Shown one piece after another: positions 1 to 6,537 of a stretch of DNA of 8,810 bases. Below the pieces are notes generated by a model. It saw nothing but the letters and a program-made list of their open reading frames with translations, did not search any database and was not told where the DNA came from. A program made the translations under genes and the position numbers. Source of the stretch: Lentisphaerota bacterium (GTDB lineage: Bacteria; Verrucomicrobiota; Kiritimatiellia; RFP12; UBA1067); NCBI GenBank assembly GCA_015061765.1, contig SUVZ01000138.1, positions 1 to 8,810 of the forward strand, written 5' to 3'. Each line of letters opens with the position of its first letter. Positions within the stretch are counted from its first letter, which is position 1.

Positions 1-2875
1 TGACGTGCCAGAAAAGGAATCCGTCCGCACGGTATAGCCACGTAAGACACCCCAGCACAAGCCGCCCTTCCACAGCCGGATGCTCAAGCGACGCCATGTT
101 GGCATGGGGATGTCCGGGGCTGCAGCAAGTGTACCACCAGACCTTCTTGCCTTTTGCGCGCAGGAATTCGGCCCATTTCTTGCTGTAGTCGTTGGATACC
201 GGGCAATACCAGTCCGTAGTCACACAGTCAAAGCCGTTTGTTTTGCCTCTGACGAGATCTCTGAACATCTTCGTGGTCGTCATCAGCGGCAGGTTTGGAA
301 AATCTACCTTGAGTTTCTTCCACATCCAATCTATTCCCTTGTAATAGCTCTTCTGGCATTCGTCGAATCCATAAAGATAGGCCATACCATCCAGTCCGTT
401 CGCCTCAAGCTTCTTCAGATACGGCCGCAGCCTGCCTGTAAAAACGCGATAGAACTCGTCGTTGAACACTTCCGAAGGTCTGACCGAACACACCCATTTG
501 ACCGGCTGTTTCGGTTCCGGCACGATATTGAGGATATTAAACCTGCTCATGCCTCGAGACCTTGCATGCAGAAGATCCTCTATCTCCGGCGGCGAAGTGC
601 GAGAGATATCATCGGGATTGAGTCTGTGATCCAGCATCACATCAATCGCCTGCTTCTTCATCCGCCGCCACGAAGCCGGATACTTGTCCCGCAGAAAACC
701 GTCCATGAGCGAGAATGCCGTATCAAGCGCGAACTTATGCGCGAGCTCGAAATCAAGCACCTTGGCCACAAGCGGAACGGCAGAAACCGTCTTGCCGCCC
801 CGCAATACCCGCACCTTCGAACGGTACACCCCCGGCTTGGCGCCGGAAGCCGCGTACACCGTAATCCAAGTTCCTTGGGTGGAAGCGCGCCGCACCCTGA
901 ACGGCGCTGCCGGAAGCAAAGGATCGGGTAACCACATCTCCCGCTCCTCCGGCGCGTTCGGATGTCGATGATAACCCGGTTTGCGGGGCACATAGCCAAT
1001 CCGCTCCCATTTCACCCCGCCGTCAAGGATTCTGCCGGTGGCGTCCTTAAGCGGTTCGATCTCAAGCGTGACGCTGACAAGTTCCGTATCGGCGCCGCAT
1101 GAGACCAAAAGTTGCGACGACTCGCGCTCTCTGCGCGCCAGCGAAAGGGAAATCGACTTTGCCGCCCCTACAGGAGGAGCTGTAAGCGGCGTAATCCAAT
1201 CCATAGGGCTTGCCGTCCACACCGTCACGCCGTCCGGCGGCGGAGTGAAAGTCAGTGCAGATGGTTTGCGTTCAGTTTTCTTGACTATATTTCTGCCGGT
1301 AAAGATGCCGTAGCTGATTTCATCCTCGTCTGCAAACGGCTTGAGCGACATGCGGATATCGTTGATGCGATCACCTTTACCTTCACGGCGTTCAAGAAAG
1401 ACATCCCGAAATTCCGCCTTGCCCGTGCCTTGGCGGTTAAAAACAAACGCCTCAATTTTGGCAACCGGTTTTTTCGGCAGAAACACTCCGCAGGTATACT
1501 CCCAGTCATGCGTTCCCTGATGCCATTCCGCATACCGCTCTTTACCCCAATCTCTGCTGCCGTCGGCATAGTACACGTCGAGATATACACAGTAATCCCG
1601 CGATTTCACCCTCTCGGCGCGGCTCCAGCCGCCGAACACTACCGGTGTCTTGTCCGGCTTGTCGTAGGTGAAGATTTTCCAGCGCCCGGGCTTTACCAAG
1701 GAAAAAGGTTCAGACTTCTCCAGCACACGGGATGATGTTTCCCCTTCGATCTTCACGTCCTCAAACCGAAGATTGCGGAACGGACGCTCCGGTGTGTCGT
1801 CGAAAATGGAAGGTTCACGGACCTTGCCGCGCACATGCCTGAACGAAATTCCGTCGAAGACGCTTCCGGTAGCCATCCTATAGTAAAACTTGCAGAAACC
1901 CTTTGCATCGATTTCCATATTTTCAAAGAAAATCCGCGATATGTCCACGCCATGTTCCGGACGCGACCATGCACCAACGGCATTGACGGCATATCTCGTA
2001 TTCAAAATCTTAATGTTGCGGAACGAGCAGTCACGGATATGTCCATTCCCGACACCTACACGAATTGCGTTGCAATCTGAAGAGAACGTGCAGTTTGAAA
2101 CCACAACATCTGCGCAATCGCCGTCTCGCTTGAGACGCTTCCCGTCAGCACGAAGTGTAATCGAATCGTCCGCAGTCGAGATGTTGCAGTCCGTCACGCG
2201 AACACGGCGCGACGAATCGATGTCAAGTCCGTCGCCATTATACGTATGCGGATTGCGCACCGTGTGGATATCCGCCCGCTCCACTACCACATCTTCACAG
2301 CCGTGGATGAAGCAGCTCCAATATGGCGCGTCGGCAAGCTCGATATCGCGTATCACGATATTCCGGGATTCCACAAACCACACCATCTGCGACGGACGCC
2401 ACGGTATCTTTAGTTTGTGCGGAGGATGGGAGCCGTCCGGCAGCTTCAAGAACGCGCCGACATTGCCGTCTATTTTTCCAGGACCGCGCAACGTGACATT
2501 TTTCTGCTCGATGCAGAGAAGAAGATGGCCGCCGCTCGTGTTGTCGCCAACTCCAAGCCGCCCCCAATTCTGCGGCGCGATGCCGGCCGCGTTGTAATCC
2601 GCACGATCCGGACTCCCCTTCAGTACCGCTCCCTGCACCAAATGAAAGTCGACGCCGCTCTTGAGAAACACCGACCCGCAGAGGTAGACCCCCGGCGGCA
2701 GCAGCACTTCGCCGCCCCCGGCGGCATGCGCCGCATCAATCGCTTTCTGAACGGCGGCGGTATCCTTGGTTATGCCGTCACCCTTGGCGCCGTAATCGCG
2801 CACATTGAACGGCCCAATAGAACCCAACGCCGCCAGACCAAGCATCACGAAGAAAGACAACAACTTATTTTTCAC
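1..2875 (-). CDS. Secreted GH28 / beta-sandwich / DUF4091 (GH123-like) multidomain glycoside hydrolase, C-terminus off the left edge
   Basis: I translated the minus strand line by line. The frame is open from a GTG at 2873-2875 to base 1: 958 residues and no stop. Residues 1-18 (MKNKLLSFFVMLGLAALG) look like a signal peptide. Residues 20-395 form a GH28-type right-handed beta-helix: FNVRDYGAKGDG at the start, NGDGLD at 213-218, ADDS at 235-238 and SSDCNAIRVG at 265-274. GH28 enzymes hydrolyse galacturonans or rhamnogalacturonans. Residues about 398-500 look like a carbohydrate-binding-type beta-sandwich (YADGS, GTHDW, KAEFRDVFL). From about 545 onward comes DUF4091/GH123-like sequence: LARRERESSQLLVS, PDPLLP, then YLYGFDEC with the Asp838-Glu839 pair that is catalytic in GH123, and DWYCP. 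The second GTG (2875) is preferred over the first (2881) because AAGGAGAT then has usable spacing. The gene lies 28 bases after the solenoid gene, probably in its operon. The family call is firm. The substrate, and whether both modules are active, are inference. Confidence 0.9.
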   Translation of the reverse strand, partial: MKNKLLSFFVMLGLAALGSIGPFNVRDYGAKGDGITKDTAAVQKAIDAAHAAGGGEVLLPPGVYLCGSVFLKSGVDFHLVQGAVLKGSPDRADYNAAGIAPQNWGRLGVGDNTSGGHLLLCIEQKNVTLRGPGKIDGNVGAFLKLPDGSHPPHKLKIPWRPSQMVWFVESRNIVIRDIELADAPYWSCFIHGCEDVVVERADIHTVRNPHTYNGDGLDIDSSRRVRVTDCNISTADDSITLRADGKRLKRDGDCADVVVSNCTFSSDCNAIRVGVGNGHIRDCSFRNIKILNTRYAVNAVGAWSRPEHGVDISRIFFENMEIDAKGFCKFYYRMATGSVFDGISFRHVRGKVREPSIFDDTPERPFRNLRFEDVKIEGETSSRVLEKSEPFSLVKPGRWKIFTYDKPDKTPVVFGGWSRAERVKSRDYCVYLDVYYADGSRDWGKERYAEWHQGTHDWEYTCGVFLPKKPVAKIEAFVFNRQGTGKAEFRDVFLERREGKGDRINDIRMSLKPFADEDEISYGIFTGRNIVKKTERKPSALTFTPPPDGVTVWTASPMDWITPLTAPPVGAAKSISLSLARRERESSQLLVSCGADTELVSVTLEIEPLKDATGRILDGGVKWERIGYVPRKPGYHRHPNAPEEREMWLPDPLLPAAPFRVRRASTQGTWITVYAASGAKPGVYRSKVRVLRGGKTVSAVPLVAKVLDFELAHKFALDTAFSLMDGFLRDKYPASWRRMKKQAIDVMLDHRLNPDDISRTSPPEIEDLLHARSRGMSRFNILNIVPEPKQPVKWVCSVRPSEVFNDEFYRVFTGRLRPYLKKLEANGLDGMAYLYGFDECQKSYYKGIDWMWKKLKVDFPNLPLMTTTKMFRDLVRGKTNGFDCVTTDWYCPVSNDYSKKWAEFLRAKGKKVWWYTCCSPGHPHANMASLEHPAVEGRLVLGCLTWLYRADGFLFWHV

Positions 2876-2882
2876 TATCACT

Positions 2883-2890
2883 ATCTCCTT
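2883..2890 (-). promoter_or_regulatory. Ribosome binding site deciding the GTG start
   Basis: The minus strand reads AAGGAGAT, followed by GTG ATA GTG AAA. GGAG lies 3 bases before the first GTG (2879-2881), too close for normal initiation, and 9 bases before the second (2873-2875). The second start also puts the positively charged KNK directly ahead of the hydrophobic signal-peptide core. No in-frame ATG lies upstream. The nearby ATG in another frame reaches a stop within about a dozen codons. Confidence 0.7.
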
Positions 2891-2903
2891 TTCTTTCCAT
2901 ACT

Positions 2904-5900
2904 TTACCTGAAAACAACAACCGTTCCCTTGGACCTTACAAGCGACACGGCGCCATTCCGCTTCGAGCGGAGATTCCACATGCCATCGAGACCCGGCGCT
3001 TCAAGCACAGGACATCCCATGACATTGCCGGTAGCCGTGAAAAGCACAATCCCGGTATCTTTGTATGCTTCAAGAGTTTCCGGCGTAACAGACGCTGGAA
3101 GTTCTACCTTCGCGCCGGAGAACGCGAGATCTCCATTCACCGTCACCATTGCCGCGCCGGACGCAATGTTCGCCGCCGACACTTCAAGTACACCCGCAAA
3201 ATCAATATTACCGGTCACAGCCAATGCACCGCCGCTGACCGAGTCGGAAACCGTTCCCGAAAGGATTGCCGATTTTCCTTTCCAAACATTGATGCGTTGA
3301 GTCTTCCCGTCAAGTTCGAAACCGTTGGCGAACGTAAGCGCACTGTCAGCATACTGGCTTTGCAGCTGAATTACCGCGCCATCAGGGAGATAAGCGCTGC
3401 CCGGCAGCAGTTTTGCTCCCGCTCCGCCAAGGTTGACCGTCAGATCTCCGCCGAAAGCCGCAAAACCGCCGCGCAAAGCGTATGACTCAGGATAAGCCTT
3501 GAATCTCTTCCAGCAGAGTTCACCCTTCCCCGTACCGACGGAATGTGTGAAAGTTCCGGACGTTTCAATCACACCTATGCCGTTCGTGCCGTCGGCAAGG
3601 CAGATTCCCGCATGCATGGAGAACGTAGCCGGAGATATCCGGGCATTGCCCTGAATATAATAATCACCCGTAAATGACGAATGATCCCCCGTAAAAGCCA
3701 TTGCGCAACCGCCTCGATTGACATCCGAAGTCAACAGGTCGCCGCTGCCGGAGAGTTCCCCGGAAACAGCGTTTCCCGTTGCCATAGATGGTGAGAAAAT
3801 GAGCGCTGAGCCATCTATCAGCTGAATTGGTCGGGATATGGATAATGTGTTTTCACCGTATGAGGCGATCGAACAGTATCCGCTTGCACGGATCGGCGAA
3901 CCGCTTGCGCCCAGCCCGGCGTCGGACTGTATAAACACACCACCGTTGACGAGGTTCAGTCCGCCGGAAAATGTCTGATCCTTCATAAGCCACGCCTGAG
4001 CGCCAAGTTCCGGACGCGCCTGCTTCTCGCCTGCGACGGTGAGAGTCATCGGCGTATTTTCATCAGGATCGGCGAACGGGCCGTAGTATCGACGCCATAA
4101 GTTGCCATTATTCACAATACCGTCATTTGCAGTGCTGTTGGAACGCTGGCCAGCCAAATAGTTGTCGCCATATATGAACATTCCGTTCTTTGCGCGGGTG
4201 GTAAAAGCGCCGCCGCCGGTCACTTCAATTCTGATTGCACCGCCATGATATGAATGCGGACGCTGACAGACTATCATTCCTGATTTTACTTCAATATTCC
4301 CGCTGTTCCTCAAATAACATTCAACAGGCGTAAGTTGCATGATAATGCTGTTCACTGCGGACACTTCAGGAGCGTCAGTCGCCGAAACGCTCGATGCTGG
4401 CTTCCAGTTGTCGTTCTCACCGGGAACAGCCGCAGTCGTTGTCTTAACCAGCGAGAGTGATCCGTCCTCCGCGCGCTCGAAAAGCGACGGATTGCGGTAG
4501 GCGCTTGCGTCTTTGTTCGCATAGACCAATCCGTTAACGACCGGACTTGCCGAAGACGAAGTCGATGTCAGGTCGGTCGACGCGAGCGCGAGAGCAAGAT
4601 CATTGGTATGCGTAACAAGCGCAAGACCGTGATCAACCGAAAGCTCACCGATGGTAAGCTCCGCCGTACCGGACGAACCGGTTGCGGCAATGGTGACGAC
4701 GCCGTTTGTGACATCAAGTCGATTCAAGGAGGAGATACCTCCGCGTACGGGGGCGACCGCAGTGCCCTCACCCATGCGAATGGCAGATGCCGCCGTGAAG
4801 CCGGCATTGCTGACGGCAAGCTTTCCTTCGGCGATTTCTATTTCTCCGTCAAAAGGATTGTCCTTTTCCTGCTGCCGCCACGTACCCGCTCCTGTCTTGC
4901 GGATTATACCGCCGTCATTGGATGCGAGTGTCGCCGTCGCCTCCGCGCCGCTGCCGGTCGTGGATACAATTGACACCGTCACGCTGTCGCCCTCCGCATA
5001 TCCCTCACCACGGCAGGTCACGACAATGCGGTTGATCGAACGATCCTTGTTCATGATTGCGTACGCCGATACGCCAGAGCCGCTTCCGCCGACAAGTTTC
5101 ACTTCCGGTGCCGTCACATAACCGGAACCGGGATTGGTGAGCGTGATTTCCTTGATACCGAACCCGACGGCCTTTCGCATGGAATTGACCTTGATATTCG
5201 CTGTAATTCCTGACGGCACTTCAATCGTACCGCCGCCGGGATAAACAACTTTTTCTCCATCAGAGGTTAGTGCTCCATGCATGGATGACAAACGCGGATC
5301 TTTGACAAGCGCGAGCGTTCCACCGTCAAAATTGACGTAACGGCTGTTACCGGTATTTCCGTATGTGGCAAAGCCTGTGGAGTGTATAATTTCAAGACGT
5401 CCGCCGTTGAGATTTATGACCGAGGCATTACCGCTGCCCGTGCGGCCCAGAGCCACAATGCTCACCACGGCACGGCCGTCTCCGTCGACAGTCAGCGAAG
5501 CGCGGCCGCCCGTCGTACCGGTCGCATTCCAGTATCCGAGACCAAAGCGCTCGTTCCAGAGATCGAGAAGTCCTCCGTCGACATAAATGTCAGCAGACTT
5601 ATTTGCGTACAAACCGACCTTCCCGTAGACATCACCAGCCACGCCGCCGGTTCTGCGCGTAGAAAACACCCCGCCTGAAATATGCAGCGAACCATAGTTG
5701 GCGGCGCAACCGATATTCAGGAAATCGGCATTGCCCGAACCCAGCGACACATCGCCGCCGTTGATACGGATATATCCGTCCTGACCGGAATAGCCGCCGG
5801 TCTTCAACACACCATTCGTGATCGACAGCACCCCGCCGTCCATCCAGATCGCTCCAGGCCGGGTGTTGCCGACAACGGCGTTTTTCCCGACTGTAGTCAA

Positions 5901-6365
5901 AGCGCTTGGTTCCTCCATGAAGAGAGCGCCGTGGGTATTCGCATAGTCATTGCCGTGCTTTTGCCCGATGCGCAAATCATCGCCGCTGACCGTTAAAGAG
6001 CCACCGTTGCGCAGTACGAGCCTGGTCGGACCGGTGAGACCGATATAGTTTTCCGTTCCGGCCCACACGATGTTGTTTTCGAATATAACATTGCCTTTCA
6101 TGATACGGTCAAGAGAGGATACCGTAGTCGTAATCGACGCGCCACGGTAAATCTGCCAGTAATCCACCTCATCAGTCTGCCCCGGCCAAAACTTACCGAG
6201 CGAAAGCGGAGAAGTCACATTCCAGATCTGGTCGCCGGTCTGGCCGGTTGTTCGGTTGTCGTCTTGCCAACTTGGGTATGTGTATTCGCCGCCCTCGTTT
6301 GTAGTCGCCGCACCAAACGCGACCGACGCCGCTATCCCACACGTCATCAGCAGTAGTTTCTTCAT
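2904..6365 (-). CDS. Secreted beta-solenoid protein with autotransporter-type beta-strand repeats
   Basis: The protein has 1153 residues from the ATG at 6363-6365. This start places a standard signal peptide (MKKLLLMTCGIAASVAFGAA) at the N-terminus, with a weak GAGAG six bases upstream. An in-frame ATG 30 bases earlier (6393-6395) would add ten residues and put a charged stretch ahead of it. The mature protein is rich in Gly, Ser, Thr, Asn and Val. It carries many short solenoid rungs (GGSLTVSG 121-128, GGVLSITNG 177-185, GGRLEI 321-326, GGTLALV 348-354). Longer stretches resemble the autotransporter-associated beta-strand repeat: GGIIRKTGAGTW with FDGEIEIAEGKLAV near 485-518, FSGGLNLVNGGVFI near 799-812, and GSGDLL with FTGDYYIQG near 873-906. 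Residues 404-482 hold two GSGY-type repeats. I see no C-terminal barrel, PEP-CTERM, LPXTG or type IX sorting signal; it ends GTVVVFR. I infer a surface or extracellular scaffold or adhesin serving the downstream hydrolase; no catalytic motif was recognised. Confidence 0.85.
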   Translation of the reverse strand: MKKLLLMTCGIAASVAFGAATTNEGGEYTYPSWQDDNRTTGQTGDQIWNVTSPLSLGKFWPGQTDEVDYWQIYRGASITTTVSSLDRIMKGNVIFENNIVWAGTENYIGLTGPTRLVLRNGGSLTVSGDDLRIGQKHGNDYANTHGALFMEEPSALTTVGKNAVVGNTRPGAIWMDGGVLSITNGVLKTGGYSGQDGYIRINGGDVSLGSGNADFLNIGCAANYGSLHISGGVFSTRRTGGVAGDVYGKVGLYANKSADIYVDGGLLDLWNERFGLGYWNATGTTGGRASLTVDGDGRAVVSIVALGRTGSGNASVINLNGGRLEIIHSTGFATYGNTGNSRYVNFDGGTLALVKDPRLSSMHGALTSDGEKVVYPGGGTIEVPSGITANIKVNSMRKAVGFGIKEITLTNPGSGYVTAPEVKLVGGSGSGVSAYAIMNKDRSINRIVVTCRGEGYAEGDSVTVSIVSTTGSGAEATATLASNDGGIIRKTGAGTWRQQEKDNPFDGEIEIAEGKLAVSNAGFTAASAIRMGEGTAVAPVRGGISSLNRLDVTNGVVTIAATGSSGTAELTIGELSVDHGLALVTHTNDLALALASTDLTSTSSSASPVVNGLVYANKDASAYRNPSLFERAEDGSLSLVKTTTAAVPGENDNWKPASSVSATDAPEVSAVNSIIMQLTPVECYLRNSGNIEVKSGMIVCQRPHSYHGGAIRIEVTGGGAFTTRAKNGMFIYGDNYLAGQRSNSTANDGIVNNGNLWRRYYGPFADPDENTPMTLTVAGEKQARPELGAQAWLMKDQTFSGGLNLVNGGVFIQSDAGLGASGSPIRASGYCSIASYGENTLSISRPIQLIDGSALIFSPSMATGNAVSGELSGSGDLLTSDVNRGGCAMAFTGDHSSFTGDYYIQGNARISPATFSMHAGICLADGTNGIGVIETSGTFTHSVGTGKGELCWKRFKAYPESYALRGGFAAFGGDLTVNLGGAGAKLLPGSAYLPDGAVIQLQSQYADSALTFANGFELDGKTQRINVWKGKSAILSGTVSDSVSGGALAVTGNIDFAGVLEVSAANIASGAAMVTVNGDLAFSGAKVELPASVTPETLEAYKDTGIVLFTATGNVMGCPVLEAPGLDGMWNLRSKRNGAVSLVRSKGTVVVFR
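4920..5156 (-). repeat. Two tandem GSGY-type repeats within the solenoid protein
   Basis: Residues 404-482 of the solenoid protein contain two about 40-residue units. The first has ITLTNPGSGYVTAP (407-420) followed by GGSGSGVSAYA (426-436). The second has IVVTCRGEGYAEGD (447-460) followed by TGSGAEATA (470-478). GxGY occurs at 413-416 and 453-456, exactly 40 residues apart. This pattern (beta strand, GSGY, then Gly/Ser-rich, then Ala/Thr strand) recurs in large extracellular and phage-tail-like proteins. Here it interrupts the beta-helix rungs and probably forms a separate small module. Confidence 0.65.
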
Positions 6366-6420
6366 TGTTTTCTCTCGCTTGATAAACAGCCGCATGCCTT
6401 ACGGTTTCAAAATTGTTTCA

Positions 6421-6450
6421 ATGATAGCACAACCGACCCGACGATATCAA
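6421..6450 (-). promoter_or_regulatory. Sigma70-like promoter of the solenoid-hydrolase operon
   Basis: On the minus strand a -35 TTGATA (6445-6450) is followed by an 18-base spacer and a -10 TATCAT (6421-6426). The -10 is preceded by TGC, giving an extended -10 (TGCTATCAT). Each hexamer differs from consensus at one base. Transcription would start near 6414, giving a leader of about 49 bases before the ATG at 6365. The -35 lies inside one arm of the inverted repeat described separately, so a bound regulator would touch or overlap RNA polymerase here. Confidence 0.55.
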
Positions 6451-6484
6451 TAATCAGACATGCTAAATAGCGTCTATTGACATC
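6443..6484. promoter_or_regulatory. Candidate operator: 10-bp inverted repeat in the divergent promoter region
   Basis: GATATCAATA (6443-6452) is the reverse complement of TATTGACATC (6475-6484) at 9 of 10 positions. The 22 bases between hold a smaller palindrome, GCTA-AA-TAGC (6462-6471), with GAC and GTC a little further out. The left arm contains the operon's -35 (TTGATA on the minus strand) and the right arm contains TTGACA on the plus strand. The symmetry and position between divergent genes suggest a binding site for the adjacent XylR-like regulator. That assignment is inference. Confidence 0.45.
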
Positions 6485-6493
6485 CGTTATTAC

Positions 6494-6517
6494 GCATGCA
6501 CTTTCGATGTGCGATGC
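6494..6517. promoter_or_regulatory. Second short inverted repeat next to the regulator promoter
   Basis: GCATGCAC (6494-6501) and GTGCGATGC (6509-6517) are complementary apart from one extra base in the right arm, with a 7-base centre. The element lies just upstream of the regulator's proposed -10 box and would cover its -35 position, where no good -35 hexamer is visible. It could be an activator site or an autoregulatory operator. It could also be chance, because GCATGC is self-complementary by itself. Confidence 0.25.
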
Positions 6518-6521
6518 ATTT

Positions 6522-6530
6522 TGATACAAT
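6522..6530 (+). promoter_or_regulatory. Extended -10 promoter of the regulator, predicting a leaderless transcript
   Basis: TGATACAAT reads as an extended -10 (TGn followed by TACAAT at 6525-6530). Seven bases separate TACAAT from the ATG at 6538, so transcription would start at or next to the start codon. No Shine-Dalgarno sequence precedes any of the three candidate ATGs (6496, 6514, 6538), which fits leaderless translation. The -35 position (about 6502-6507, TTTCGA) is a poor match. Confidence 0.4.
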
Positions 6531-6537
6531 ACATTCC

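Noticed and set aside
80..2911. Long plus-strand frames such as 80-931, 1112-1735, 1890-2597 and 2417-2911, and minus frames 658-999, 753-1010, 1285-1590 and 2295-2567
   Set aside because: They lie over the continuous 958-residue minus-strand GH28-DUF4091 frame, show no recognisable domains and are rich in Arg, Ser and Pro as expected for shadow frames.
2904..2990. C-terminal autotransporter barrel or sorting signal in the solenoid protein
   Set aside because: The last 30 residues have no transmembrane segment, no PEP motif and no terminal aromatic beta-strand; the protein ends GTVVVFR.
2805..5996. Plus-strand frames of 70-226 residues and one minus frame opposite or within the solenoid gene
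   Set aside because: The 1153-residue minus-strand frame has a signal peptide and coherent beta-strand repeats; the others have no motif, start site or plausible composition.
6327..6365. Lipoprotein signal in the solenoid protein (LLMTC near residue 9)
   Set aside because: The residue before Cys is Thr, which does not fit the usual lipobox, and the hydrophobic core continues past it to an AFGAA site typical of signal peptidase I.
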